This document shows, piece after piece, positions 17,431 through 26,284 of a stretch of 64,000 nt of DNA. The stretch spans positions 4,381,001 through 4,445,000 of the forward strand of contig NZ_CP095855.1 of assembly GCF_023100805.1 (NCBI RefSeq). Direction: 5' to 3'. The translations under genes and the position numbers were made by a program. Each line of letters starts with the position of its first letter. Positions within the stretch are counted from its first letter, which is position 1. The notes under the pieces are model-generated. The model saw only the letters and a program-made list of their open reading frames with translations, was not told the DNA's origin and searched no databases. Origin of the DNA: Chitinophaga filiformis (GTDB lineage Bacteria; Bacteroidota; Bacteroidia; Chitinophagales; Chitinophagaceae).

Positions 17431-18471
17431 CTATGCTTTATTGGATACACCGGCAGATTCAAAGCTGGCCATTTCATTCAGGAAATTGACGGCAGACCGG
17501 ATCAGGGGATAAGCTACCGCCGCCCCGGTTCCTTCTCCTAAACGCATGCCCAGCTGCAGCAAAGGTACAGCATTCAGATGGGCCAGCATCAGCTGATGCC
17601 CCTGCTCATTGGACTGATGCGTGAAGATGCAGTAATCCAGGATATGCTTATCTAATCCGGATGCCACCAGCAACGCGGAAGTGGAAATAAACCCGTCCAC
17701 CAGGATGATCATACCTGCCGCAGCTGCCTGCAACATGGCGCCACACATCATGGCGATCTCAAAGCCGCCGAAAGTGCTTAATACCTGCAGAGGCGTCTTC
17801 TCAATGCCCTTATGGTGTGCTACTGCTTCGGAGAGGATCGCGCACTTCTTTGCCAATCCTTCATCATCCAGTCCCGTTCCCCGGCCTATGCATTGCGCCA
17901 GCGGGATATCGCAAAGCAGGCTCATAATGATAGCTGCGGAAGAAGTATTGCTGATACCCATCTCGCCAAAGCCGATCACATTACAACCTTCCTGGTGTAT
18001 CTCCCTGACGATGGCCGCGCCCTTCTCAATAGCTTCCCGGCACTGGATCATTGTCATGGCCGGTTCATGCAGATAGCTTTTAGTACCCATACCTACTTTC
18101 GCATGTATAAGACCGGGATGCTGATGGAAGTCGAAGTTCACGCCCGCATCTACTACGCGGATCTGCATCCCATGCTGCCGGGTAAAAACATTGATACCGG
18201 CGCCGCCCTGTAAGAAGTTAAACACCATCTGGTAAGTCACTTCCTGCGGGAAGGGACTTACGCCTTCCTTTGCTATGCCATGATCGCCGGCAAAGACAAC
18301 AATAGTGGGTTGCTGTAATGCCGGGCTAAGCGTCTGTTGTATAGCACCTGCCTGTAGGGCGATCTTTTCCAGCTGGCCCAACGAACCCAGTGGTTTGGTC
18401 TTGTTGTCTATTTTATGTTGCAGCGCTGCTGCGATGTCTTTATTTACCGGTGGAATATTGAATGTTGCCAT
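17431..18471 (-). CDS. cobT: Nicotinate-nucleotide:dimethylbenzimidazole phosphoribosyltransferase CobT
   Basis: A 346-residue protein, standard length. It activates the lower-ligand base by transferring ribose phosphate from nicotinate mononucleotide. The family block GFGEMGISNTSSAA (about residues 167-180) and the catalytic-Glu region RLGEGTGAAVAYPL near residue 318 are both present. The N-terminal PLGSLGQLE segment is also typical. It starts 20 bases after the cobU stop. Which base it activates cannot be told from the sequence. No bluB or bza genes for dimethylbenzimidazole synthesis are in the window. Confidence 0.96.
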   Translation of the reverse strand: MATFNIPPVNKDIAAALQHKIDNKTKPLGSLGQLEKIALQAGAIQQTLSPALQQPTIVVFAGDHGIAKEGVSPFPQEVTYQMVFNFLQGGAGINVFTRQHGMQIRVVDAGVNFDFHQHPGLIHAKVGMGTKSYLHEPAMTMIQCREAIEKGAAIVREIHQEGCNVIGFGEMGISNTSSAAIIMSLLCDIPLAQCIGRGTGLDDEGLAKKCAILSEAVAHHKGIEKTPLQVLSTFGGFEIAMMCGAMLQAAAAGMIILVDGFISTSALLVASGLDKHILDYCIFTHQSNEQGHQLMLAHLNAVPLLQLGMRLGEGTGAAVAYPLIRSAVNFLNEMASFESAGVSNKA

Positions 18472-18491
18472 ATGAGGTGTCTGCTTATTAG

Positions 18492-18995
18492 TTATTTTAA
18501 TGTGAGGGGAAGCCCGGATACGATCAGCGTTGCTTTATCTGCCTGCTGTGCGATGTATTGATTCATCCATCCCTGCAGGTCAGCAAACTTCCGGCCTCCT
18601 TCCGTGGAGGCATGTACACCCATCCCTATTTCATTGGAAATGATGATCAGGTTGAAATCCTGTTGGATAAAAGCATCAAATTCCTTTTTCGCTGCCGCCA
18701 GCGCCAGGTCTGCATCGTAGTTATTGTCCACGAAGAAATTGGTGAGCCATAGTGTTACACAGTCCAGCACGACCGTTTTATTGGCCAGTAGTAGTTTGCT
18801 GATCTCTTTTTCTTCCTCGATGTTTTCCCAGCGTGCATCCCGGTTTTTTTTGTGTAATGTGATGCGGGCATTGTGATCTTCATCCCAGATGCGGGATGTG
18901 GCAAGGTAAACAGGGCGTTCCGACAGGAGCAATGCCTGTTGTATCGCGTAGTCTGTTTTGCCGGACCGTTGACCTCCTGATATATAGTGGATCAT
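18492..18995 (-). CDS. cobU: Adenosylcobinamide kinase / guanylyltransferase CobU
   Basis: A 167-residue bifunctional enzyme that phosphorylates adenosylcobinamide and then attaches GMP. The P-loop GGQRSGKTDYA is at about residues 7-17. The YLATSRIWDEDHNARI segment and HKKNRDARWENIEE (the GMP-accepting His region, near 50-65) follow. The SNEIGMGVHA motif lies near residue 120. Length and motif order are normal. It sits 10 bases after the VWA gene and heads the nucleotide-loop part of the operon. Confidence 0.95.
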   Translation of the reverse strand: MIHYISGGQRSGKTDYAIQQALLLSERPVYLATSRIWDEDHNARITLHKKNRDARWENIEEEKEISKLLLANKTVVLDCVTLWLTNFFVDNNYDADLALAAAKKEFDAFIQQDFNLIIISNEIGMGVHASTEGGRKFADLQGWMNQYIAQQADKATLIVSGLPLTLK

Positions 18996-19005
18996 TGGAT
19001 GAATT

Positions 19006-19716
19006 TTATATTGTTATCGCCGGTAATGGTGCGTTTTGCCGGATATGCTGATATCCGGCGCCGATGGACACTGCCAGTTTTTCGGCCAGTTCCAGTTTGA
19101 CAAAACCGCTTTCATTATCGATGACGGTGGTTCGTTTGATACCATTTAAATATTGCCTGTAAAACAATACCGCTTCTCCAAATGGATCATCCGTGTTGCC
19201 GGCATTGATCTTTCCATCGGTGAATATGTACAGGCTGGCATGTTCTTTCATATTGCGCTTAAACAATTGACTGATCATCGCAAATCCAGCTTTCATATTC
19301 GTTTTGCCTCCTGAGCTGAGGTGTGCAAGTGTATTGACCAGTTCCTGCACATGCAGGGTAGGCGCTGACAATAACTCCGCAGTTCCATTGCTCAAGGCTA
19401 CTGCTGCGTATTTGATCCGTTTTGATTTGTAACGGTCAATTGTTTGCGCAACAAGACCTTTGATATAGGCGATTTGCCTGTCTTTCACCATAGAGCCACT
19501 GGAGTCTACCAGGAAGAAAACATACATATCTGCTTTGGACTGTTGACGTTTATACCTGATGGTTGTTTCATCATGCGTCAGGTAGTATTTCACTGTTTCC
19601 AGTACATCTACCCGCGGCGATAATGAGGCGCTCTTTTGTCTGGCGCCCTGGAGGTGAAGCGCGACTTTCATGGCCATCCCTTTCCTTGCCTCAGCACCAC
19701 CTGTTTTCAGTTGCAC
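19006..19716 (-). CDS. VWA-domain chelatase subunit (ChlD/CobT-like partner of CobN)
   Basis: A VWA-domain protein of 236 residues if GTG 19716 is used. ATG 19677 or 19671 would give 223 or 221 residues. The MIDAS motif DSSGS is at residues 71-75 (GTG numbering), and the block HLSSGGKTNMKAG near residue 130 and FTDGKINAG near 166 complete the metal site. This matches the C-terminal half of magnesium/cobalt chelatase D subunits. The reading frame stays open upstream of the GTG, through the end of the AAA+ gene in the -1 frame, so the true start is uncertain. With the AAA+ protein it should form the ATP-driven motor for CobN. The preceding gene ends 47 bases away. Confidence 0.85.
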   Translation of the reverse strand: MQLKTGGAEARKGMAMKVALHLQGARQKSASLSPRVDVLETVKYYLTHDETTIRYKRQQSKADMYVFFLVDSSGSMVKDRQIAYIKGLVAQTIDRYKSKRIKYAAVALSNGTAELLSAPTLHVQELVNTLAHLSSGGKTNMKAGFAMISQLFKRNMKEHASLYIFTDGKINAGNTDDPFGEAVLFYRQYLNGIKRTTVIDNESGFVKLELAEKLAVSIGAGYQHIRQNAPLPAITI

Positions 19717-19763
19717 GTATTGATCTGTTCCTGCTGCCTGCAGTAAATATTTTTGGCTGTTGC

Positions 19764-20708
19764 TCAGCTCATCCTGACCCTTATCGACTCGCCCTCCTTT
19801 TCTTCCCGCGGGGACTGGCTTTCCCTTTTCTGCTGAGAATGTTGCGTGGAGGAATAGTGTTTGGACCGGTGAGACAATACGAAAGGCATCACCTTATGAA
19901 CATCGTCTGTGGCGACTTCTTTTTTACCGTAGAATGCAGCATATGCCCGCGCTGCTTTCAGTAGCAGAATATCTGCACGGAGCCCTTCTACCTTGTATTG
20001 GATGCAGGCATCAGCGATGCCGGCCAGTATGCTGTCGGAATAGGCTACTTGTTTTACCTGCTCCCTGGCATACATGATCTGTCGGGCAAGTTGTTGTTCC
20101 TCCGCTTCGTATTTTTCATGGAAGGCGGGTACATCTGCGTCGAACTGTAAACGGCGGTTGATGATCTCCATACGGTCTGTTCTGTCCATAGGCGTTTTTA
20201 CCGTTACACTCAGGCCGAACCTGTCCAGCAATTGCGGGCGCAGTTCACCTTCCTCCGGATTCATGGTGCCTACCAGGCAGAACCTGCTTTCAAACCATTT
20301 GGACACGGTATCCCGTTCGAGGTGATAGCCGCCGCTGGCAGCTGCGTCCAGCAGTACGTCCATCAGGTAGTCATTCAACAGGTTTACTTCGTCTATATAA
20401 AGAATGCCCCGATTGGCAGTCGCCAGGAGGCCCTGCTGCACTTCCGTTCTTTTCTCATTAATGAGCACATCCAGTTTGATGCTACCAAGTACCCTGTCTT
20501 CAGTAGCGCCGATGGGCAGGTTGACAAAGGGGAAGTCTGTAATGCAGCGTTGCATCAGGTGGCTAAGCCCTCTTACGGTAGTGGTCTTTCCCGTGCCTTT
20601 GTCGCCCAGGGCCAGTACGCCCCCCAGGCCAGGGTCTATCATGCAGAGTACCAGCGTCAGTTTAAAGTCTTCCTGTGCATGTATGGCTGTAAAAGGAAAT
20701 GATCTCAT
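19764..20708 (-). CDS. AAA+ chelatase subunit (ChlI/BchI-like motor for CobN)
   Basis: A 314-residue AAA+ ATPase. Walker A is GDKGTGKT (residues 35-42) and Walker B ILYIDE (102-107), with the sensor segment GTMNPEEGELRPQLLDRFG near 150-165. The C-terminal helical lid runs to about 275. After it comes a polar tail rich in Ser, Gln and Glu (about residues 283-314) that resembles the linker between the AAA+ and VWA parts of ChlD proteins. In the CobN system this motor drives cobalt insertion. The VWA gene follows directly. It starts 19 bases after the Ni/Co permease gene. Confidence 0.92.
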   Translation of the reverse strand: MRSFPFTAIHAQEDFKLTLVLCMIDPGLGGVLALGDKGTGKTTTVRGLSHLMQRCITDFPFVNLPIGATEDRVLGSIKLDVLINEKRTEVQQGLLATANRGILYIDEVNLLNDYLMDVLLDAAASGGYHLERDTVSKWFESRFCLVGTMNPEEGELRPQLLDRFGLSVTVKTPMDRTDRMEIINRRLQFDADVPAFHEKYEAEEQQLARQIMYAREQVKQVAYSDSILAGIADACIQYKVEGLRADILLLKAARAYAAFYGKKEVATDDVHKVMPFVLSHRSKHYSSTQHSQQKRESQSPREEKEGESIRVRMS

Positions 20709-20727
20709 GAAATGGTCCGTTTAATGG

Positions 20728-21423
20728 TTAAGCGAAACTGTTGTAGATCCAGAGGCAGCCTACGCCAATGGAGAAAATGCCTACAACTGCGTTGAGCGAT
20801 TTAAAGGCCAGCTGATTGCGTTCTATGAACCTTGATACCGAAAAGGCCAGTACGCAGCTGTAGGTGGTCATGGCCACCACGATACCAACACTCTGCAGTA
20901 CAATGATGCCAATGGCAATACCTGTACTGCTGGAGGCCATGATCAGTGCGATGGCGCATGCCCCGCCGGTGCCTGCCAGTCCATGCAGCATGCCTACCCA
21001 GAAAGAACGGCTTAAAGGGTTCATGGCAATTTCCTGCCCTTGTTTACCATGAATGTGCAGCGCGTTATTAATGTGCTCATGTTCTGCAAATGCCTTGTGT
21101 GCAGCCATCATCTGCTTCAGCTTATGATTGCGGCGGATGGCGGATATGCCCAGCCAGATCATCACCGGACCTACTACTATCTCTGCATAGGAAGAGATGT
21201 TCAGTGGTAAGGCTGATTTCAGCAACAGGGCAAAACAGCTGAACAGGATCAGTGAAGTGGAGTGGCCCAATGCCCATTGGGAGGAACGCCAGATCAGTTT
21301 CGAAAGCCCGATCCTGTTGTTGGCCTTATCCGACGCCAGTACAGACACTGCCGCCATGTGGTCGGGCTCGAAAGAGTGCTGGATGCCCAGGAGTATTGAG
21401 TCTGTAAATAAGTATCCGATCAT
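20728..21423 (-). CDS. Nickel/cobalt permease, UreH-like
   Basis: A 231-residue membrane protein with about six hydrophobic helices. Helix 1 carries the metal-binding signature QHSFEPDHMAAVS, and a second motif GHSTSLILF follows near residue 53. These two features are typical of the NiCoT/UreH/RcnA permease superfamily. A short cytoplasmic His-bearing loop (EHEHINNALHIHGK, near 115-128) separates the two halves. In this operon it most likely imports cobalt for corrin synthesis. It ends 19 bases before the AAA+ gene and begins 1 base after the cbiD stop. It is the second Ni/Co permease in the same operon. Confidence 0.85.
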   Translation of the reverse strand: MIGYLFTDSILLGIQHSFEPDHMAAVSVLASDKANNRIGLSKLIWRSSQWALGHSTSLILFSCFALLLKSALPLNISSYAEIVVGPVMIWLGISAIRRNHKLKQMMAAHKAFAEHEHINNALHIHGKQGQEIAMNPLSRSFWVGMLHGLAGTGGACAIALIMASSSTGIAIGIIVLQSVGIVVAMTTYSCVLAFSVSRFIERNQLAFKSLNAVVGIFSIGVGCLWIYNSFA

Positions 21424-21424
21424 A

Positions 21425-22507
21425 TTAAAAAGTTAGAATAGCATCATTTGCGTCGATCAGCAGAAGCTGCAGCTGTACGTCCGGTATCAGTGGTGCACAG
21501 ACCGCATAACAACGTGCTGCCAGTTCCCGGAAGAATGGTTCCGCTTCATCGAAGGGAAACAGCTCTGTGAGTCGCCGGGCCATGTTCAGCTCCAGGATAG
21601 GCCGGCATTGATCTTCACTATAACCACAGTCCCTTGCCATTGTGTAGATGAACTGTTTATCCCAGCTGGACTTCCCGCTATGTGTATCCAGTTCTCCCTG
21701 GGCAAGTTTGGCAGCCTTCCCCAGCATGATGCCCATGTTCACCTGCCGCAGGGGCACAGCGCGGATCTTCGCCAGCGTTTCCCCGATCCAGTTTCCATAC
21801 TGGATGAAAGCAAATTCCGGCAGATGGTGAAACCGTTTCCGCAGCAGGTTCTCCGAACGGCCGCCGGAATTGATGACGATCTCCCTGCAGTTATTGGCCA
21901 GCGCCACATCAATGCCCTGCGTGATGCTGGCAATGTAGGCGGAGGAACTGAAGGGCCGCACAATGCCGGTAGTGCCCAATATGGAAATGCCGCCTAAGAT
22001 GCCAATACGGCTGTTTAAAGTCTTTTTGGCTATCTCTGCTCCATCCACCACGAAAACCTCGATATTTACCCCCTTATTAAGCGAATAACGGTGTGTCAGG
22101 AAATGGACAACATCCGTCATCATTTTCCGGGGTACCGGGTTAATGGCCGGCTCTCCTACACTGATCGCCAGACCGGGAAGGGTGACCAGCCCAACGCCTT
22201 CCCCACGAAGGAACCTGACTTCCTGTGTATCATTGAAAGACACGGTGCAGCCGACCGTGGCTCCATGTGTCACATCCGGATCGTCGCCTGCATCTTTTAC
22301 GGTGGTGCAGGTGGCCTTGTCAGCGCTGTATGTGCATACACTGATCCGGAATGTCACTTTTTCTCCCCGTGGCAGTGTGATCTCTACCTCCTGCACCGGC
22401 GTCTGTGTAATAAGCGCCAGCAAAGCGGCCTTCGTACAGGCGGTGGCGCAGGCCCCTGTCGTGTACCCTTGTCTTAAGGGCCCTTCGGGAACCGGCCGCA
22501 GGCTCAT
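21425..22507 (-). CDS. cbiD: Cobalt-precorrin-5B C1-methyltransferase CbiD
   Basis: A 360-residue protein, normal length for CbiD. The N-terminal GYTTGACATACTKAA block (about residues 14-28) is diagnostic. The LPGLAISVGEPAINPVPRKM block near 108-127 and the GTTGIVRPFSS block near 178 follow. CbiD methylates C1 of cobalt-precorrin-5B in the cobalt-early (anaerobic) route. It overlaps cobK by 4 bases (ATGA) and is followed one base later by the permease gene. Its presence together with CobN shows the pathway is mixed. Confidence 0.96.
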   Translation of the reverse strand: MSLRPVPEGPLRQGYTTGACATACTKAALLALITQTPVQEVEITLPRGEKVTFRISVCTYSADKATCTTVKDAGDDPDVTHGATVGCTVSFNDTQEVRFLRGEGVGLVTLPGLAISVGEPAINPVPRKMMTDVVHFLTHRYSLNKGVNIEVFVVDGAEIAKKTLNSRIGILGGISILGTTGIVRPFSSSAYIASITQGIDVALANNCREIVINSGGRSENLLRKRFHHLPEFAFIQYGNWIGETLAKIRAVPLRQVNMGIMLGKAAKLAQGELDTHSGKSSWDKQFIYTMARDCGYSEDQCRPILELNMARRLTELFPFDEAEPFFRELAARCYAVCAPLIPDVQLQLLLIDANDAILTF

Positions 22508-23262
22508 GACAAGACGCTGTTGAGCCCAGCCAGGAGTGATACTTCATCGCTGACGGTGATGAACGTATCCGGCAGGGCAGGACGTTCGATGATCAGGATG
22601 GGAATATTACTTTGCAGGGCTGCCTGTATCTTAGTAGCCAGGAAACCGGATTCCCCGCTTTCTTTCGTCAGTATACAATCAATGTCATATTGCCGAATAA
22701 GGGCCAGTTCCTGTTGCAGATCGTTGCCCGGCATATCCTGCACGAGGTGTTCTTTTGGAAAGCCTGCCTGTACTGCCAGCGCCAGGGAACTTTCCCTGGG
22801 CAGGATGCGGAAGATGGTGGCATGCTGTTGCCAGTAGGGAGTCAGCGGTGCAATGGTCTGCACACCTGTTAATGCCAGCAATCGCTTCACCGGATGCTGT
22901 TCCAGCCAGGACATCGCAACTGTATAAGAGCTGCAATATTTTACAAGCGGATGTTCCAGCCGCTCCGGGTAATTGCGTTCATAGCGGAGTACCGGAAGGG
23001 ACAGCGTCTGTGCACTTTCATAAATAGTAGCGTGCAGCTGGGTGGCAAAGGGGTGACTGGCATGAACGATAGCCCTGACAGCATGAACTTTACAGAATGC
23101 CTGTAGCTGTGTTGCCGTGAGCGCGCCATGCCGGTAAATGCCATATGCGCCCGGCTGAAAGTCAATATTTGTTTTGGTGGAATAGTAATAGGGACAAGCC
23201 GCCTTCTCCAGGATGCCTGCCACTTTTTTACCTTCTGTTGTTCCGCCAAATACGAGGATCAT
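22504..23262 (-). CDS. cobK: Precorrin-6A / cobalt-precorrin-6A reductase CobK/CbiJ
   Basis: A 252-residue NAD(P)H-dependent reductase of the corrin macrocycle. The N-terminus ILVFGGTTEGKKVA is the nucleotide-binding signature, and HASHPFATQLHATIYES (near residues 68-84) is the second conserved block. The TKESGESGF segment near residue 200 is also typical. It follows the CbiG-CobM fusion gene with no spacer and overlaps cbiD by 4 bases, so it is tightly embedded in the operon. Confidence 0.94.
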   Translation of the reverse strand: MILVFGGTTEGKKVAGILEKAACPYYYSTKTNIDFQPGAYGIYRHGALTATQLQAFCKVHAVRAIVHASHPFATQLHATIYESAQTLSLPVLRYERNYPERLEHPLVKYCSSYTVAMSWLEQHPVKRLLALTGVQTIAPLTPYWQQHATIFRILPRESSLALAVQAGFPKEHLVQDMPGNDLQQELALIRQYDIDCILTKESGESGFLATKIQAALQSNIPILIIERPALPDTFITVSDEVSLLAGLNSVLS

Positions 23263-25095
23263 TTAATTTGTTTTTATGGCTTTACCTGTTCTGAAAGTAT
23301 GCTTCCAGTCAGGATTGTATAAATGTGAACGGTTCTTTCTGGCGCCGATGGCGACACCTACTATCACGAGGGTGGTCAGCGTCAGCTTATGATCGCGTAC
23401 GATCTGCGCCAGGTCTTTTAACTGGCCGGTGTAGATCTCTTCATCTTTCCAGCTTACCCGGTACAAGACGGCTACCGGCGTTTCGGGGTCATAGTGTTCG
23501 AGCAACTGCTCCTGTACCGGCCTTGCGATGGTAGCGCTCAGGAAGATGCACATGGTGGCTTTGTGTTTAGCCATCTCATTCAGTTTCTCGTGTTCTGGCA
23601 ATGGTGTCTTGCCTGCACCCCGTGTCAGGATGATGGTTTGCACCACTTCAGGAATAGTGAATTCTGATTTCAGGCTGGCAGCTGCTGCCTGGAAGGAGGA
23701 GATGCCTGGTACGATGTAGTAGTCCATGCCTTTTTCGTCGAAGATGCTCATCTGTTCCTGTATGGCGCCGTAAATACTTGGGTCGCCGGATTGCAGGCGC
23801 ACGATCAGATGTCCTTTTGCATAATGTTCTTCCATTAAACTGATCTGCTCTTCCAGGGTCATACTGGCAGAGTTCCGCACGATCGCTTCTTTTTTTGCAT
23901 AGTGGGTGATCTCTTCCGGTATGAGACTACCTGCGTATAAGATAAGATCTGCTTCCTCCACGAGTTGTTTGCCTTTTAGGCTGATCAGCTCCGCGTCTCC
24001 CGGTCCCGCGCCTACAATAGCGATCACTGCCTTCCTGACCGCCTGGCGCTCAAGGGCAACGGCAATTGTATGTTTTTTGCCGGAAGGAACAGAGATCTTC
24101 TGTTTCTCCAGCAGCAGTTCCTTATTGCCAGACAGCAACATGGCAGATGCTTCGGACACACTATGTACGCCGAGTTTTGACATCACTACTTCCGACGGGT
24201 TAAGCACCTCCTGTGTATTCAGCTCATCGGCCGTATAAGTAATAAAGGGGATCTGCAGTTTTTCCGCCAATGCAATAAAGGCGGTTTCGTCGTGTTTTAC
24301 ATCAATGGAGCCCATCGCCCTCACAGATTCCATAGCAAGTCCATGCTGCGCCAACTGCTGGTATACAGACGCCTCCAGGAGCGCTGTTTCTATATCCCGC
24401 GAGCAGCCCATCCCGAGATGTAATACCGGCGGATGGAGATATAGTACGGGTATACTTACCAGGTACTTTTTATAAGTCACCGCGATCAGCAGCGCATACT
24501 TCGAAAGGTCTGCCTGGTCAAGGTCATAAAAGACATCTGCAAAGGCTGGCAGTGTCTTTTCGAGATGTGCCGTGCCTTTGTCCTTGATGTCGAGCAGTAC
24601 CGCTGTAGGTTGGTTATTGACGAATAAGGAAATAATACTGTTCATGTCCCGGCTGGCGGCCGTCTTCCAGCCAAATTGCTCCGCCAGTGTATCGAGCGAC
24701 CAGATATCCTGCAGGTCACTACTGGTGGTGATCACCGCCTGAGCGCCGGTGGCGGCCGCTAGTTTGCGGGTAATGGCATTGGCGCCGCCGATATGTCCTG
24801 ATACCACTGATTGTACAAAAAGCCCCCTGTCGTCCATATTGATGACGGCAGGATCTGTTTGTTTATCCTGTAAATAAGGCGCAATGCTTCTTACGCAGAT
24901 GCCCAGTGCCCCGATAAAGATCAGTGTATCGAAACTGCTGAAATTAACTGCCAGGAAGGAAGCAATGCTATCGATGTGTGTTGCCTGCTCATGATGACGG
25001 GTGCTGACCAGCAGGGACTTCGGGAATTCTGTCCTGATCCTGTTGCCCAACGCAAGGCCACTGTCGGTGCTGGCTATGATGACTGTCTTGCTCAT
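23263..25095 (-). CDS. cobM: CbiG-CobM fusion: cobalt-precorrin-5A hydrolase and precorrin-4 C11-methyltransferase
   Basis: A two-domain protein of 610 residues. Residues 1 to about 335 are CbiG: N-terminal VIIASTDSGLALGNRI, the GGANAITRKLAAATGAQAVI block, and C-terminal LGMGCSRDIETALLEA. From about residue 350 comes CobM: AIVGAGPGDAELISLKG, then YAGSLIPEE and GDPSIYGAIQEQ. It methylates C11 and then opens the delta-lactone and removes the C20 fragment as acetaldehyde. I chose ATG 25095, which lies one base after the cobL stop. A longer frame to 25140 would overlap cobL and add 15 residues without family similarity. Such fusions are known in Bacteroidota. Confidence 0.94.
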   Translation of the reverse strand: MSKTVIIASTDSGLALGNRIRTEFPKSLLVSTRHHEQATHIDSIASFLAVNFSSFDTLIFIGALGICVRSIAPYLQDKQTDPAVINMDDRGLFVQSVVSGHIGGANAITRKLAAATGAQAVITTSSDLQDIWSLDTLAEQFGWKTAASRDMNSIISLFVNNQPTAVLLDIKDKGTAHLEKTLPAFADVFYDLDQADLSKYALLIAVTYKKYLVSIPVLYLHPPVLHLGMGCSRDIETALLEASVYQQLAQHGLAMESVRAMGSIDVKHDETAFIALAEKLQIPFITYTADELNTQEVLNPSEVVMSKLGVHSVSEASAMLLSGNKELLLEKQKISVPSGKKHTIAVALERQAVRKAVIAIVGAGPGDAELISLKGKQLVEEADLILYAGSLIPEEITHYAKKEAIVRNSASMTLEEQISLMEEHYAKGHLIVRLQSGDPSIYGAIQEQMSIFDEKGMDYYIVPGISSFQAAAASLKSEFTIPEVVQTIILTRGAGKTPLPEHEKLNEMAKHKATMCIFLSATIARPVQEQLLEHYDPETPVAVLYRVSWKDEEIYTGQLKDLAQIVRDHKLTLTTLVIVGVAIGARKNRSHLYNPDWKHTFRTGKAIKTN

Positions 25096-25096
25096 G

Positions 25097-26281
25097 TTAT
25101 CTTTTTTCTGCTCCCAGTATGGTAATAGGATTGTGATCATCCACCCGTATCACCATCGGTGTTGACAATGTATAATCTAACGCCTGCGCGATGGCTGTAA
25201 ACTGAGTTTTGCTTTCCTCTTTCACTGCATTCAATACGATCCTGCCGCCGGAGGGAAGGAGGGTATCCAGTTTCCGCAATAGTTCTTCCAGCCTGCCGCC
25301 GTGCCCACCGATGAAGACCGCATCAGGAGCTGGGTAGAGATGAAGGTCTGTCTCAAAGAAATCGCCCATCACACTTGTAATACCCGGTGTGGAATGCCTG
25401 CGCATATTTTTATCCATCAACTCACTGCATTCGCTCCTTTGTTCAAAAGCGACGATGCGCAGGTGCGGATAGGATCTCCTGGCTTCAATAGAAACAGCGC
25501 CGGTACAAAAGCCTATATCCCAGAGCACATTACGCCCGGCGAGGTCCAGGAAGGACAGGCTGGAGAGACGCACGGGCATTTTGGTGATCATATTCGGACG
25601 GTTTTCCAGGCTATAGAAAAGATGGTCTGCGATGCCGTACGAGAATGCCTGCCTGTATGTTCTTACCAGTATCACACAGTTCAGCTGATGTGCCGTATGC
25701 CTGATCGCTTCAGTTAATTCAAATGTGGTGGTGCGATGATGGAGGCCGCCCAGGTCTTCGCCTACGATCATTCTGTAATTGGTGAAATTGTATTCCAGCA
25801 TGCGTTGAGCAATAACTGCCGGTGTCTTCTGCTGGTCTGTCAATACACCGATCATTGGTGCCTGTGTAAGGAGGGCATTGTCCAGTTCATCCCAGGAGCG
25901 TCCGTGTACAGACACATTCCGCAGGTTGGCGTAAGCAAGATTGTTCGCATGACAAAGCAATTGTATGCTGTTGAAATAAGGATAGATCTTCATCGTTGCT
26001 GCCGGATCGAATTTCTGTATAGTGCCGGCAAAGCCATAGAACAGCGGGTCTCCGGAGGCGAATACCACCACGGGCCCGTTATGCTGGCTGAACTGTTCAA
26101 AGAGAACAGGCATATTACCCTGAATATCTATCCAATGATGATGTGCAGGAAGGTGTTTTTTCACCAGCTCATAGTGCCGCTTACCGCCGGAGAATACCTT
26201 GTGCGATGGTAACAGTTGTCTGACTGCATCCGGCAGGATGTAGTCAGGTTCATTTGATATGCCGATCACAATATATTCCAC
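25097..26281 (-). CDS. cobL: Precorrin-6Y C5,15-methyltransferase (decarboxylating) CobL
   Basis: A 394-residue CbiE-CbiT fusion. The CbiE half (about residues 1-205) carries VVVFASGDPLFYGFAGTI and is responsible for C5 methylation. The CbiT half (about 210-394) has the SAM-binding motif LWDIGFCTGAVSIEA and VFIGGHGGRLEELL, and is responsible for C15 methylation and decarboxylation of the acetate side chain. Its stop lies one base before the CbiG-CobM start, and it begins 3 bases after the CobJ-CobH stop. Confidence 0.95.
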   Translation of the reverse strand: MEYIVIGISNEPDYILPDAVRQLLPSHKVFSGGKRHYELVKKHLPAHHHWIDIQGNMPVLFEQFSQHNGPVVVFASGDPLFYGFAGTIQKFDPAATMKIYPYFNSIQLLCHANNLAYANLRNVSVHGRSWDELDNALLTQAPMIGVLTDQQKTPAVIAQRMLEYNFTNYRMIVGEDLGGLHHRTTTFELTEAIRHTAHQLNCVILVRTYRQAFSYGIADHLFYSLENRPNMITKMPVRLSSLSFLDLAGRNVLWDIGFCTGAVSIEARRSYPHLRIVAFEQRSECSELMDKNMRRHSTPGITSVMGDFFETDLHLYPAPDAVFIGGHGGRLEELLRKLDTLLPSGGRIVLNAVKEESKTQFTAIAQALDYTLSTPMVIRVDDHNPITILGAEKR

Positions 26282-26284
26282 TAC

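Noticed and set aside
25096..25140. Upstream start of the CbiG-CobM protein
   Set aside because: It would overlap cobL by 44 bases and add 15 residues unlike CbiG; ATG 25095 follows the cobL stop by one base and begins the first beta strand.
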